A stretch of DNA of 64,000 bases from Lepidostoma basale (GCA_022606425.2 JAHDVF020000459.1:1-64000), one strand, 5' to 3'. Positions 10,301 through 21,534 are shown, counted from the first letter of the stretch. Notes: a model not told the origin generated them from the sequence alone. Program-made: numbers and translations.

Positions 10301-11680
10301 TCGACATTATAATTTGTTGACTAGAATTAAATTAATATTAAAAATTACTCATTCGTGATATTTGGAACAATTTTTTAATTTCTTTTTTTATTTGATATGA
10401 GTATAATTATCATCTTATGTAATAGATTTTTATAAATTTCATGAATCAGATTTATGCACACTAAACGTAAGTTTAAGATATAAAAAATATTTTATATTAT
10501 AATTATTTTATCAGTCGATCAAATTAAAACCATATTGTATGCTGCTCTATCTATCTATATAAATAAAATCGAAAGTGTGTTATTGTGTTTCCCCCTTTCT
10601 TTCTTATTATGGCTCAGATCGAGGTTAAATTTTTAAAATATATTAATTCTACACCGGTGGTTGTTCTGGTAATACGTTACGAATCGAGCTCTAATAAACT
10701 TTATAAATTAATAAATTAATTGATAATTTTCATAGTGCAAGCGATTATAGACCTTAATATTCGGACTCCGAGTCCAATTTTTGGAGTTCATATTCGCTTG
10801 GCATAACCAAGTTGCAAAACTTTTTTTTTGACAGTCCAAATAGGGATGGGCAAACAACTCATCTCAGGGATCTGATCTGAACGGATCGCTCAGCAGAGTG
10901 AGTCGACTCTTTTTCATAACTCATGACTCACTAAAATCAGATAAGTAACTCCAATGCCGCCTCTAAAATGACGTTATAACAAGCCAACGTATGCAATTAA
11001 ATATTTGCTTAGTCGTATTTTTCACACAGATTTGTGACGAATCGATGTTTTTTCCTCTCAATTTAACTAGACAGCTAGTGCTCTATAAATAACAACTCTC
11101 GTAAATTGTTTAATTCTTTAAAATTGTTTCAGATACAACATTTTCAAGTGTACGGAACCACTGATTAACAATTATTTCTTAACAATTTTATATTATTACA
11201 GTGTTTCGCTTTACTGCATTAATACCCTAGTAGAGTAATGGGCACCCTAGTCTATTGAAACCATAATAGATTATCTCTTTGTGGGCTAAAAGCACTTCAT
11301 TAAATCTGGTCTCACTCATTAAGTGATGAGAGTACCTATTATCCCAATTATTTCTATGCTTCAGGTGATCCAAGATAATAAATATGATTCAAAATACGCA
11401 CCAGAGGCGTAGCTACAGCGCAAGCAGCCTCACAGGATGGGAGTATTGGATTCCCGTTAAGTTTTATCACGAAATCAATTAAAGCGTTCATAAATCATCA
11501 TATCTGCCTAGGGAGACAAGATGTATTGCATAAAAACATATACATACGAAATACTTATGATAGTTAGAGTATATCGCGGGCAATTTTATTGGTTAGTTTT
11601 ACCGGTCTTTCAATAATATGGCAATAAGTAATTATTCAACATTACAGACAAAAACATATTTCTTACAGATGGAAAATTAA
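10301..11680. other. Intergenic stretch, AT-rich
   Basis: No gene is recognised. A short CTAT repeat lies at 10541-10558. At 10846-10960 the sequence 'GGGATGGGCAAACAACTC' with several 'TGAGTCGACTC' or 'TGACTCACT' motifs resembles the ends of hAT-type MITEs, but I could not find the matching terminus. Confidence 0.35.
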
Positions 11681-11761
11681 ATTGATACTAATAATATATT
11701 AAATGTTTCTTTTTTATATACTTAGTATACAACACTCACTTAATTAAAAACATAAAAATGA

Positions 11762-11807
11762 AATACCAAACAAGTTTCGGCCTAACAAGCCCTTCATCAG
11801 TGATATT
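11762..11807 (-). ncRNA. Hammerhead-like motif with complete three-stem layout (best copy)
   Basis: On the minus strand: a 7-bp stem I formed by AATATCA (11807-11801) and TGGTATT (11768-11762), with one G-U pair; CTGATGA (11800-11794); one extra A; stem II GGGC/GGCC with one mismatch (11792-11789 with 11782-11779); GAA (11778-11776); a short stem III, AC...GT with two central bases (11775-11770); then T (11769) as the cleavage base. All three helices and both core boxes are in the expected order and spacing for a type I hammerhead. Self-cleavage is not shown by sequence alone. Confidence 0.6.
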
Positions 11808-11920
11808 ATATAAATATAAATGTTAAAAATATTTAATATATTTTTACAAATGTGATCAGTTTGTCAACATATGTCAAAACTGGCCACATTTGTAATTTTT
11901 TTTAAATCTAAAAACTTACT

Positions 11921-12126
11921 AACCATCACGCCGTCTCTCCGAAGGGGTAGGAAGAAAGAATGGACTGCCACACTTTTCTTTCCTGACATATTTCTCTCGC
12001 TTCCTCAACATTCATATCATCGTGTCATGCAAGCGCGTCGATTTTTCTGACTCCTCACATGGCCGACATTCAATATCTGATTTATTTGATCGTGCCACGT
12101 TTTCCTCGGTCTTCCTCTATTTCTGG
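11921..12126 (-). mobile_element. LINE-T fragment nested in the hairpin-a palindrome
   Basis: Reverse complement of the LINE-T end: starts with ACTAACCATCACGCCGTCTC, codes on the minus strand for RNRGRPRKTWHDQINQILNVGHVRSQKNRRAC and the tail peptide, and stops at the 'NR' codons. It separates the two arms of the surrounding inverted repeat. Confidence 0.8.
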
Positions 12127-12171
12127 TCATAATATTTTATATTATAATATTTTAAATATTTATATTTACAT

Positions 12172-12216
12172 AATATCACTGATGACGGGCTTGCTAGTCT
12201 GAAACATCTGGTATTT
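12172..12216 (+). ncRNA. Hammerhead-like motif, mirror of 11762-11807
   Basis: AATATCA (12172-12178), CTGATGA (12179-12185), one extra C, GGGC/GTCT stem (12187-12190 with 12197-12200), GAA (12201-12203), ACATCT, then GGTATT (12210-12215), which pairs with the first block. Stem I is kept, but one base near the cleavage site has been lost. Confidence 0.5.
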
Positions 12217-12439
12217 AATATATTTTTTTTAAAGTGTGTGTTTTATACTAAGTATGTATATAAAAAAAGAAACATTAAACATCTACAACGCAAGGTTATG
12301 GCGAATATACATAGAAGAAACTAATAATATATTGTCTATTGATATGAATAATCAATTTTATATCTCTCTCTCGCTCTTTCTCCCTCTCCCTTTCCCTCTT
12401 ACTCTTTCTATTTTTGCATGCAATAGTTCATTCATTTTT

Positions 12440-12577
12440 ACCCCTTATGACCCTTATGTATGGAAGTGAAACATGGAAATGACAAAAGAAGGATGCATGT
12501 AGAATAAATCCAGTGAGATGTGTTAGACGAATATGTGGTAAATGTGTAGGGTAAATGATAGTGTCAAAAGCATATAT
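12440..12577 (+). mobile_element. LINE-T copy, left part, interrupted by a MITE
   Basis: The plus strand carries 'CCTTATGTATGGAAGTGAAACATGG' (YGSET), KKDACRINPVRCVRRICGK and a DSVK segment, then is cut at 12577 by the MITE at 12578. It resumes at about 12803 ('ATATAAGAAGTGATGCGGC') for a further 30 bases. Confidence 0.7.
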
Positions 12578-12802
12578 CGCCTCTTTGCAAGAATAACGTG
12601 TTATCTCGAAAAATTAAAAAAAAAAATTGAAACAAGATACCCGTCTGAAAGAGATAACATGACAACACAATTTACCACTGTTGTCTCTTTCCCTCATAAA
12701 TTCTCGGTTTTTCACTTTAAAAATATAATGTTTTTGTAGAAAATAATGTTGAACACGGCGGATTTGATTTTCGAAATGTCACGTTATTCTTGCAAAGAGG
12801 CA
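12578..12802. mobile_element. MITE with perfect 22-bp terminal inverted repeats
   Basis: GCCTCTTTGCAAGAATAACG... at the left (12579-12600) is repeated exactly in reverse complement at the right (12780-12801). The similarity continues inward ('TCGAAAA' both sides). ATAT at 12574-12577 and at 12803-12806 looks like the target duplication. The element is 225 bp with no coding capacity. It sits inside a LINE-T copy and is therefore younger than it. The transposase superfamily is not identifiable from this. Confidence 0.8.
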
Positions 12803-12830
12803 ATATAAGAAGTGATGCGGCTCATATACA

Positions 12831-13305
12831 AATATAAACATTGAATTCCTCTTTATGTCAACAATCATGACGTGTTACGGTTTAGAATACAATGGAATAA
12901 TTAGGCTATGTTAATTCATGTATCCCAATTTAGCAGATAAATTTGGCCACGCTGCGGACACTGAAGACAATCTAATAGTAAGGTCATGTCGGGTTAGGTA
13001 AAAATGAAAAGTGAGGGCCGAGGCTAGAGAGAGAGGGGTTTACGGTAAGTCCACTCCACCACAGGCTAGACGGCAGCCAGCGGTACTGGTTGAAAGGCCG
13101 TGACGCGCCAACTGCGTCAAGCCTCGTTCTTTGAACTTTGCCTTACATAAGAACCGTTAAATCAGGATTTGAAGAATTTTGCAAACCAATTATAGTTTGC
13201 TAAACAATTTAACCACTAAATTGTTGCTTAAGTACACCTATTCCAACCGTTACAAATAATAGTAACAAAAAAACTTGTAATGTTTTTATTATTATGATAT
13301 TAACT
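12831..13305. other. Intergenic stretch with a GC-richer patch
   Basis: No gene is recognised. The patch at 13010-13140 is much more GC-rich than its surroundings and has no long open frame. Confidence 0.35.
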
Positions 13306-13307
13306 TT

Positions 13308-14312
13308 GATGATAGAGTGTCGAATGAAAGTATAAGAAGTGAATGCGGTGCGAATGAAAGTGTTATGAACAAAATATTGAAAGAATCATTAAGATGAGTT
13401 GAGCACATGGAAATATTTATTTTATTTTATTTATTTATTTAATAAATTTGTTAAAAATTACAGCAACATTTTACAACTTATAAAACAACATTTTATAAAC
13501 AATTACTAATATAAAAAAAATACAAATGAAAAAAAAAAAACTGAAAAACATCGGTACTTACAACAACTTTAAACATCGGTACTTATAAAAACAACATTTT
13601 ATAAACAATGAAGAAATAATGTTAAATTAAAGAACTTTGTTTTTTGTATCACAACTGTATTTTTTTTTACGCGACAGCTGTTTCATCAACCTATGTTGAC
13701 ATCATCAGGTGTTACATTAATATACAATATCAAATGTAAAAATTTCGTGATTTTTCGAATCTTTATGTGTATGTTCCTATGTTAATTTCTTTGATATAAT
13801 TTTGAAGTTCTTTCTGAAATTGAGTTAGAGGTACCTAAATATTTTATCTAAAATAACGGTTAGTTACTATTTATAGGAGAAAATATCCAAGGTGGAAATA
13901 TAATTATATAAGAATTAAAATAATAATAAAACAGTAATTAGAAGGACACATAGTATAGAGTCAAAAACGATGAAACCTAATAAATTAAAAACGATTAACA
14001 ATAACAGGAAGTAGATTACATTAATAGGAAAGGTGTCAAAAGTTGAAGTTAGTATTATTATTTTTTATAGTGTTTCGGCCAAAAAATGGACTATTTGAAG
14101 AAATAATAGTATAAAAATTATATGATATCGTAGAAGACGGAGGAAAATGTGGCACGATCAAATTAATAAAATATTGAATGTCGGCCATGTGAGGAGTCAT
14201 GAATAAGATTATTATGTGTGGCAGTCCATTATTTCTGCCTACCTTTGGATTATTATGTGTGGTAGTTCATTGTTTCTGGAGAGACGGCGTGATGGTTAGT
14301 TAGTTAGTTATG
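13308..14312 (+). mobile_element. LINE-T copy broken into two pieces
   Basis: The left piece (13308-13412) covers DRVSNESIRSECGANESVMNKI. The right piece (14135-14312) covers RRRRKMWHDQINKILNVGHVRSHE to GGCGTGATGG and TTAG repeats. Between them lie an A-rich unit with a doubled 'CATCGGTACTTA' (13540-13580), a resumption 'ATGAAGAAATAATG' at 13608, and a hairpin-g unit (13660-13740). It is probably one old copy disrupted by later insertions. Confidence 0.6.
13669..13714 (-). ncRNA. Hammerhead-like motif, hairpin-g family
   Basis: On the minus strand: CTGATGA, one extra T, a 6-bp stem GTCAAC/GTTGAT round a 4-base loop, GAA, the palindrome ACAGCTGT and C as cleavage base (a GUC triplet). Stem I is weak here (three of four possible pairs). 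Same family as the pair at 25193-25333. Confidence 0.5.
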
Positions 14313-14536
14313 TTTGAAAGTTCTGCTTTGAACAAACTAAATTTTTGTCTAGAAATTTTATCTTTACTGTTCATACTTCCGTAAGTCTTTCGAATTATTT
14401 TCGTCTTGTGGCATCAATAATCAAAGCCTCAAAATTATAAAAGCATTTTAATATTTTTGTCATGACGTTTTAAACAATCTTTATTCATGATCCATCTGAT
14501 TATGCAGTGAATGTTGTGTTGAATTGATAAACATCT

Positions 14537-15240
14537 TTAATTGCAAACTGCATCCATAATCGAGTACGTAATATTAATAATATCTGTATCGGTGATGCGT
14601 ATCCCTATGTCGGTGACCCTGGTGCGTCTTCTAATCTCCACGTTGGGTATATGGTCTTTAAGCGAGATATCCAACATGGATCTTTCTATCGCTCGTTGTG
14701 AAACTCTGATTATGTGCATTGCTTCTTTAGTTAACGTCCATGCCTTATCATCCATCCATAGGTCATCACAGGTTACACACACTGCTCCAGCACTTTTGTT
14801 TTTAAATTCTGTGGCATGTCCAACTTGAAGATGTTGCCCAGCCTTCCGAATGCAGAAAAACCGAGCTGTATTATCCTATCAATCTCCTTGAGTTAACCCC
14901 CTCTCCCAAAAGCCAACAGATGACCAAAGTAGACACATTCATCCACCACTTCTACATTTTTATTGTGGATATTAATGTCTTTAATTTGTGTGTTAGTCAT
15001 TATTTTTGTCTTTATCATATTCATTTTAAGAGCCATTTTTTGAGATGGTTAATTTAAAACTTCCAGCATTTCCCGGAGTTGTTCGGGAGACTTCGACAAC
15101 AGAATTATGTCATCAGCGAATCTCAAGTGAGATAGATATTCTCCATTTATATTCAATCCCTGGTTCGTCCAGTCCAGTGTCTTAAACATGTCTTCCAAGA
15201 CATTGGTAAACAGTTCTGTCTGACACCTTTTTGGATCTGT
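14537..15240 (-). mobile_element. Reverse-transcriptase fragment with FADD motif, minus strand
   Basis: The minus strand reads LDEPGIEYKWRISISLEIRFADDIILLSKSPEQLREMLEVLN across about 15170-15050, containing the FADD catalytic motif. It then reads the C-terminal end ending in DDKAWTLTKEAMHIIRVSQRAIERSMLDISLKDHIPNVEIRRRTRVTDIGIRI up to 14537. Stops and frame changes show decay. The same family appears at 1-390 and 55390-55708. From 15241 to 16030 I see no gene. Confidence 0.75.
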
Positions 15241-16032
15241 AAAAAAATAATTAGAATAATCCCAAATCTCGAAAGACAGAACTTACTATGATCCATCTCA
15301 AATCATTATACGTATGAATATATCTAACGATAGTAAAAATTCAAAAACCCTGCGTTGATTTGGAAAAAAATCTGTAATTCCCGAAATTTCAAACAGTGTT
15401 TAAAAACTGTTTGTATGTATTGAAAACATAAAATGTTCTAGTTTACTTGGGTCGCAGAACAATGGATCAAAAATACTCATTAGAGTTGAAAGGAGACTAA
15501 TGTTTGAGTTAAAAAATGCGAATTGACCGAGATCTAAATCTGTGGAGGAGTGGTCTCGCGTGTTCGAAGATGGAGAAGCTCGCTCTAAACATGTTGAGAG
15601 ATCTAATAAGATACGGAAAGAGAAAGATAGAAATATTGTTCCATAAAACGATTTATTTATGCCAAGAGTAAACCATAATGATGCATTTAAAATTGATTAA
15701 CGGACTTTTCATTGCGTGTTCGTCAATAGTTTTATCTTATCAGTGAAACATATCGCGCATCTCATTAATTCGAATATTATATACCCACATACGCAAGCAA
15801 TCATTTCATAGATAAATTATAATGTCATGGAAAACCATCTTAATAAATGCCGCGCAAACTTTAGGGAAAACATCATAAGTGACTAATACATATTATTATA
15901 TATTATTTTCCATTTTCAAATATAATACTAGGTATATGTTCACGATTTTAAGCATTAAAACACATACTTTTTTATTGTAATGGGGGAGGCAAAATCCAAC
16001 ACTGAGCAGTAGCACCGAGAAAAAGAAGCAAG

Positions 16033-16310
16033 TCGACCTTCGTGGCAGAGTGGTAAGAGCTCTGACTTACATACCGAAGGTCCCAGGGTCGATTCCTGGT
16101 GATGGCAGTGTGATTCTCACACTGTCTTTGATCTAGTGTAGAATTCACGTGACTTGTAAGATTGGCTACCTATCACATGTCACGAGAATCAATATAATAG
16201 CTAACAATATATTGTAAACAGTAATTTGGTTCAAACAACCTGTTATATACCTACAAGAAAAAATAAAAAATAAAAAATAAATAAAATAAAATAGGAATAG
16301 AAATGATAAT
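16033..16310 (+). mobile_element. tRNA-derived SINE-A
   Basis: The head has RNA polymerase III promoter-like boxes: box A TGGCAGAGTGG (16043-16053) and box B GGGTCGATTCC (16086-16096), at tRNA-like spacing. A conserved body follows ('GTGTGATTCTCACACTGTC', 'GTAGAATTCACGTGAC', 'GATTGGCTACCTATCAC') and an A-rich tail (16256-16300). Other copies: 21266 (plus), 48340 (minus), 55203 (plus). Confidence 0.8.
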
Positions 16311-17129
16311 AAATGTTTTTTGAATCTTAATAAGATTGGTTTTCCAACTATCTTACATAGTATTAATAAATCTGATTTTCCTTATTTAATATTATTTTAA
16401 TTATATAATAGTACAGGGAATTACAGCGACATTTCAAATTACGTAAAACGATTTCCTGATATCACGTCTAACATCCGTATGGTAATTTAGAGGACAAACT
16501 TCATAATTTTTGCGATCCAGGTGCATTTGTTTTTCAATCTTGAATAATAATCAGATAATTAAAATACAAGGGAAAAAAATTTTTTTTACTCATATTTTGG
16601 ATTATTTTATAAAATATTGATTAATTTATAAAGTTAATTAGAGCTCGATTAATAACAAAAATATGCCTATGACGACTGCTGAATTCCACTTAATCCATTC
16701 TCCAAGATTCAGAAGGATCTGTTGAGGAATCACCGAGAAAGAAGGAGACACACAGATGGGACATTGAGTTTTATTTATATGTAGATAATACAAACTTTGG
16801 TCAAATAATACAATTTTACAGTTCAACTCTTCTTTTAAAACTTCAACATAAATAGAAATGAGCCGAAGCTTTGCCCTAGTAGAAATTTCGTGAATCAAGC
16901 CTTTGCATTCGCTGGTTGCATAAATGATCCGAAAGATTTTAGGTCCAAACGAAAAAACCCACCTTTTTGATCTTTCATTATCAAATCAAAACAAATAATT
17001 TTATTTTCTCAAAAGATATCATAAACAACTGATATAGTTTAGGGCGTAATTGAGTAATAATTTTATAGTTTAAGTTTATATTTTTATAGTTTGAGGCGTA
17101 ATTGTGTAATAATGAGTAATAATTGTAAT
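16311..17129. other. Intergenic stretch, AT-rich
   Basis: Open frames such as 16638-16898 (minus) have no recognisable family features. No repeat with a second copy in this window was found here. Confidence 0.35.
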
Positions 17130-17300
17130 TGAGAACAGGTAAAATATAATAAATATATAATACCAGAAACGCATGAGAAATGATTCGACATTAGGAATAC
17201 AAGATACTCTCTAAAGTCAAGATTATTTGTCTTCTGAACGACAACTACTTTCACAAATATGAAAGACATCGTTCTCCGAAGCGATCATGTTCAGCAGTCT
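17130..17300 (-). mobile_element. 3' UTR fragment of a Jockey/CR1-like element
   Basis: Matches 40935-41065 in the same orientation: shared landmarks 'TTCGACATTAGGAA', 'ACAAGATACT', 'TATTTGTC', and 'ATGTTCAGCAG' or 'GCGTTCAGCAG'. It represents the end of the coding region and the 3' UTR of relatives of the intact element at 34005. From 17301 to 17850 I see nothing recognisable. Confidence 0.55.
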
Positions 17301-17854
17301 GATTGCATAATAAAACAAAAGTTCTATTTGTGTATTTGTTTTAATTATGATATTATTTGTAACCGATTGTGAATATTTCAAATTTGAAACATTTCCTAAT
17401 GCGCCCTTGAGGTGATTACATTACGTAAACGGCGCGGCGCTTTAAAAGTTAGCTAATCATGTTATAAAGAATAAAAAAAATTCATGCAATTTTTATTATA
17501 CTTTATGGTAGTGACGTGTATTTAATAGCACATAATAATAAAATGGTGGGTCAACATGGAAAATGAGTTGCAGCAAAAGAAATTGAAAGAGGAGATGAAA
17601 CAGGACAGACAAGTTTGGCGTGTTACTAAAAGGAGGACCGACCCTAAATAATGAAATTGTAAAGGGAAATAGAGAGAGAAGGAGTTACATGTTTCGACTT
17701 ACTAGGTCTGTTCTTACGAGTATATTGCCAAAGCACAACATATTCGCCAAAACTTTTTCTCACAGAATATATATATTTTCTTAAGCGTTTTATATAATTT
17801 TAAAAGTGAATATTCGCTTAAAAAATTGTATTATCACAACACTTTATCATAAAT

Positions 17855-17900
17855 TAAAACAAACGTGTTTCGGTACATAGAAGCCCTTCATTAGTGTACA
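17855..17900 (-). ncRNA. Hammerhead-like motif, hairpin-a family, decayed
   Basis: On the minus strand: CTAATGA (one change from CTGATGA), one extra A, a GGG-based stem, GAA, ACACGT, T, with ACA/TGT able to start stem I. It clearly belongs to the family at 11762 and 5606 but is less complete. Confidence 0.4.
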
Positions 17901-17941
17901 TATTGACAAAATCGTGACATATATACTAAATAAATATACCT

Positions 17942-18112
17942 ATTATTAAATCAAATATTGAATGTCGGCCACGTGAGGATCCGGAGAAATCGACGTGCGT
18001 GCATGACAGGATGTATAAATGTTGAGGAAACGAGAGAAGTATGTCAGGAAAGAACAGTGTGGTGTTCTATCTTTCTGCCTACCCCTTCGGAGAGACTGCG
18101 TGATCGTTAGTT
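17942..18112 (+). mobile_element. LINE-T 3' end
   Basis: Codes for NQILNVGHVRI, RRACMTGCINVEETREVCQERTVWCSIFLPTPS and ends in GCGTGATCG with a TTAG tail. It is directly followed by a minus-strand LINE-G copy. Confidence 0.8.
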
Positions 18113-18116
18113 AGTT

Positions 18117-18575
18117 CTTCTTTCGGTGCCGTGTCAGGTCCCCCCCAACGTTGGCGATCACTGCAGCAAAGGCATCTCTGTCCTGCGCCACTTGGAACAG
18201 GTTCTGAATTCTTGTCTTTCATGTCCATTATTTTATGTTCCGCATCCAGGACAACTTCCTTCTACCAACTTCCAGACGTCCCTCAACTTTACCCATTAAT
18301 ATCAGTCGAAGGAGGTGGTGTTTTTCTCCCCTTAGCACATGACCCAAATATGAGACCTTTTTTACTTTCTTACTCGACAACAGCTCTCTATTGACTCTGA
18401 CTCTCTGTAGTAGGTCTGCATTTCTGACCCTATCGGTACACGGTATACGGAGCATTTTGCGGTATATCCACATCTCAAACGCCTGCAACCGGTTCATTAT
18501 ATTCACTTTTAGAGTCCAGGTTTCGCAGCCATATAGTAGAACAGACCATATATAACATTTAATCATTCTTTGGTT
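18117..18575 (-). mobile_element. LINE-G reverse-transcriptase 3' end, longest copy
   Basis: An uninterrupted minus-strand frame reads MIKCYIWSVLLYGCETWTLK, MNRLQAFEMWIYRKMLRI, TDRVRNADLLQRVRVNRELL, KVSYLGHVLRGEKHHLLRLILMGKVEGRLEVGRRKLSWMRNIK, and then, frame-shifted, the terminal FQVAQDRDAFAAVIANVGG segment and a GAAGAA tail at 18117. This is the classic C-terminal end of an insect non-LTR element. Parent of 1334-1710. Confidence 0.8.
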
Positions 18576-18623
18576 CGTTAGTCAGTTAGTCAAATAAAAT
18601 ATAATTTAGAAAATGTTCATAAA

Positions 18624-18866
18624 TGAGGACCGTTTTCACAAAGCGAAATATCTACAAAATCTTAATTATTCAGGAGAAGGTTTTTTCATGTTAAAAATAA
18701 TACGTTTTGTATTAAATCGCGATATTTGAACCGCTACAACTTCGCACATATACCGTTTTGTTAAAATTTTATTTCACCAATCGATAGAGCTCACATGGAA
18801 GAACCCATTTCCATAAAAAAACTAAAAAAAAATTGTAGAAATTTCACTTTGTGAAAACGGTCCTCA
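18624..18866. mobile_element. MITE with ~26-bp terminal inverted repeats
   Basis: TGAGGACCGTTTTCACAAAG at 18624 is matched by its reverse complement ending at 18866, with one difference in 26 bases and a further 'TTGTAGA/TCTACAA' match inside. The element is 243 bp, with no coding capacity. The sequence to its right ('TATGGTCAGTTTTGA') recurs at 46160 and near 11850, so it may sit in an older repeat. Confidence 0.75.
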
Positions 18867-20290
18867 AATATGGTCAGTTTTGATAGATGTTAAAAGCTTT
18901 TATTGTGTTTTATAACGGTGTCCAAGCAACAATAAGAGCATTATGATTTGTTTATGAATTGAAATAATTTATTTGTTTTAATAAAATAAACAATCAATGT
19001 TTGTTATAAATAAAACAAGGCGAAATTGTTTATTTGAAATCAGCAAAGCCGGTTTTGTTGTTAAATATAATATCCCAACATTGAACACAAAGCCGGTAAA
19101 ATTATTTCGACAAACATAATTAATGGAGATCATAATAAATATGCATTAACTCAAAATGTTTAATGAATCCATAGTCAATATTTACATATCATGCTGTGAT
19201 GTTGAATTTTAAAAGTACATTATACCGCTAAGTCGTGAACATGAGCCCATCGATATAAAAACATTAATATTTATTCGATAAAATAAACAATCGGCTAACA
19301 TTAAAAGTGGATTATAAAATGCTACTTATTTGTACTCAAATCCTAATATATTGATCCCCAAAATACATATTTAAAGATAAAAAAATACGAAATTTTACCG
19401 GTTATAGACAACGTGGCCTAAACAATTTGTTACAAATGGCCCCACCCATTATAAATTGTATATAGCTTAAAAACAACGCTTAACAAACTTTAAATATATT
19501 ATCTTCTTAACCGTCGCGTTGCCATGTGGTCAATTGAGTTTCCACTGCCAATTTAAAGTTGATTTTCTTAAAACCTATGGACCCTAATATTATAAAAAAA
19601 ATTGTAATCTTCCATTGAAGTGTTCTCAATATTTCGTAATAAAAAAAAAAGCAAAAAATTACTTCCTTCATCCCAAAAAAAATATTTTTTAAGACTGCCC
19701 TCACCTTCATTCGTGTTAAGGTAGAATTTGTTTTGCTAATATTTACAACTTTATCAAAAGTGACAAATACTTACTCGCTGTTTTGAACGTATTATAAATT
19801 ATATCTTTGGCATTTTCAATAGGTACGTAATAATACCGACTGTGGATGGAAACGCAGCACGCAACTTAATAATATCAGAACTGTGAAAATATTAACACTT
19901 TACCAAAAGGGACAAATATTAATACGTACTCGTTGTCTTGAACGTACTATACATTTTGCCTAGGTGCCTTTATCATACGTAAAATCTCGTCTCGCCCCGC
20001 CGGCCGCGGCGCGAGACAAGTTTATACTTGGTGTCCAGTTGCTCGTATGCTGTGACGCATTCCATATCAGAAATCGCATGGTTCCAGAAAAAAATTAATA
20101 ATGATATGTTTTTCAAATAATCCATGTATGTTATAGATATCGATCTATTCCTAATGAAATTCCCTACAAGATGACATAAATTAAATTTTGATTCATCGAG
20201 TCATATGCTTGATATTTAGATAAAGTTAGCGGTAAACTGAATTTACCACATGGGAGCGAGCGTTTTGTTTTGAACACGGTACGTTAAGGG
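18867..20290. other. Intergenic stretch, no gene recognised
   Basis: AT-rich, with an isolated GC-rich island at 19985-20020. The short minus-strand frame at 19507-19710 has no recognisable features. Confidence 0.35.
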
Positions 20291-20647
20291 TTAAGGATTA
20301 ATTGTATCTCAATAGATACGAAGATGCAAATTGGAAACAGAATATGGTGGTCGAGGCGTTTACAGGACTTATGACCTGTCATTGGTTGGGTTAAGCGTAC
20401 GCTTTATGTAATACAACATTCCCCGTTTCGCTCTTCTTACGACCACCACGTCTGTCAATTTTTTGGAAGATGTATACGTATATATGCTACAATGTTGGGA
20501 AACACTTCACATTTTTTAGTTCAATCTACACTAGCGCCATCTATTAAGATTGGATGTAAGCATTAAGCTCTACCCTCTATGTATAATATCCAAACTACAT
20601 ACTATACTCTAGTACATTTACTCTATTGAGATATAATTAAACCTTAA
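20291..20647. mobile_element. MITE-II, copy 1
   Basis: The terminal inverted repeat TTAAGGATTAATTGTATCTC (left) matches the reverse complement of the right end (20622-20647) with a few changes. The interior 'ACAGGACTTATGACCTGTC', 'CATTGGTTGGGTTAAGC' and 'ACTAGCGCCATCTATTAAG' is shared with 33486-34004. The sequence just outside the right end (20648-20712) is found in reverse outside the left end of the other copy (33420-33480), so the true element may be longer on that side. Confidence 0.7.
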
Positions 20648-20861
20648 AAATAATAACCCGCAATGGGTAAAATCCAGTATTCGTCTACAAGTATTTGTAT
20701 ACATTCAAAATATTATCTTCTTTATTTATTTACTTTTTAATTCGCCATATTGCTTATTTTACATTTTTTTAAAACTAATGTTGTTTTATAACTAAATGAA
20801 ATAATATATTACACGAATATGAATGAATCAGACTGATATGAGAATGTAATAATTATAGGGT

Positions 20862-21265
20862 ATCTATCTTGTCTTTTGGGTATGCTGGGGTATCACTCCC
20901 CCGAACTGAGGAGGGAAGGATTAATGTAAACCCTTTTTTTCCAACTGATTCGGGGCTCTATTGAGAACTCCTTTATTCTGGAGCAAATAGGTCTTTTTGT
21001 TCCTGATAATTACCTGCGACAGCGCCAACATCGATTGTTCTTTGCTCCGTCACGCAGAACCAACCTGGTGATGCCCGTAATAAGAGGAATTCAGACGTCG
21101 AATCAAATCGTCTCGGATTTGTACATTTTCAGTGTCAGTGAGGCAGTATTCATAAAAAAAAATACAAATTCTGGAAAGAGTATTGTCTCACTGACGTCGA
21201 CATTATGTGTTCCTTCTGATATTTTTGATTTTTTAGTTTCATGTTGTTTTATCTTATCTTTGTTT
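20862..21265 (+). mobile_element. Jockey/CR1-like 3' end, left part
   Basis: The plus strand reads the last ~90 codons of a relative of the ORF2 at 35343: FVPDNYLRQRQHRLFFAPSRRTNL, MPVIRGIQTSNQIVSDLYIFSVSEAVFIKK, then a 3' UTR shared with 43205-43380 (reverse). It is interrupted by a SINE at 21266; the 3' UTR and an AAAT tail resume at about 21535-21600. Confidence 0.75.
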
Positions 21266-21534
21266 CGGACGACCTTCGTAGCAGAGTGGTAGGTGCTCTG
21301 ACTTCCATACCGAAGGCCCCGGGTTCGATTCCCGGCGATGGCAGTGTGATTGTCACACTGTCTTTGGTCTGGTGTAGAATTCACGTGACAATAAAATGGC
21401 GATAGATTGGCTACCTATCACCTGTCATGAGGATCATCAATATAATAGCTAAAAATTATGTGTATGCTGTAATTGGGTTCAAACGACCTGTTGTATACAA
21501 TGTAAAAAAAAAACACAGTTTTGTGTCTAAATGA
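21266..21534 (+). mobile_element. tRNA-derived SINE-A nested in a Jockey/CR1-like 3' UTR
   Basis: Box A GCAGAGTGG (21280s) and box B GGTTCGATTCC (21321-21331), then the conserved SINE-A body to the 'ACGACCTGTTGTATAC' segment and an A run. The uninterrupted 3' UTR at 43205-43320 shows that the host element continues on both sides. Confidence 0.8.

Larger units (their letters stand above)
11690..12320. repeat. Palindromic hairpin-a element split by a LINE-T insertion
   Basis: The left arm (11690-11870) and right arm (12130-12320) are inverted copies. Both contain 'ATATCACTGATGA'-type cores, AAACATTTAATATATT-like stretches and 'ACTTAGTAT' (11722 area; the complement near 12247). Between the arms lies a LINE-T fragment (11921-12126), so an inverted pair was later interrupted, or two units flank an insertion. 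Confidence 0.65.

Noticed and set aside
16638..16898. 86-codon minus-strand open frame as a gene
   Set aside because: Typical of chance frames in AT-rich DNA: no domain, no codon bias, no supporting context. The same holds for 8740-8955, 45270-45539, 50955-51218 and 61331-61516.
21266..21345. A tRNA gene
   Set aside because: The boxes and spacing are tRNA-like, but the sequence continues into a conserved body and A-rich tail and is repeated at 16033, 48340 and 55203. It is a tRNA-derived SINE.
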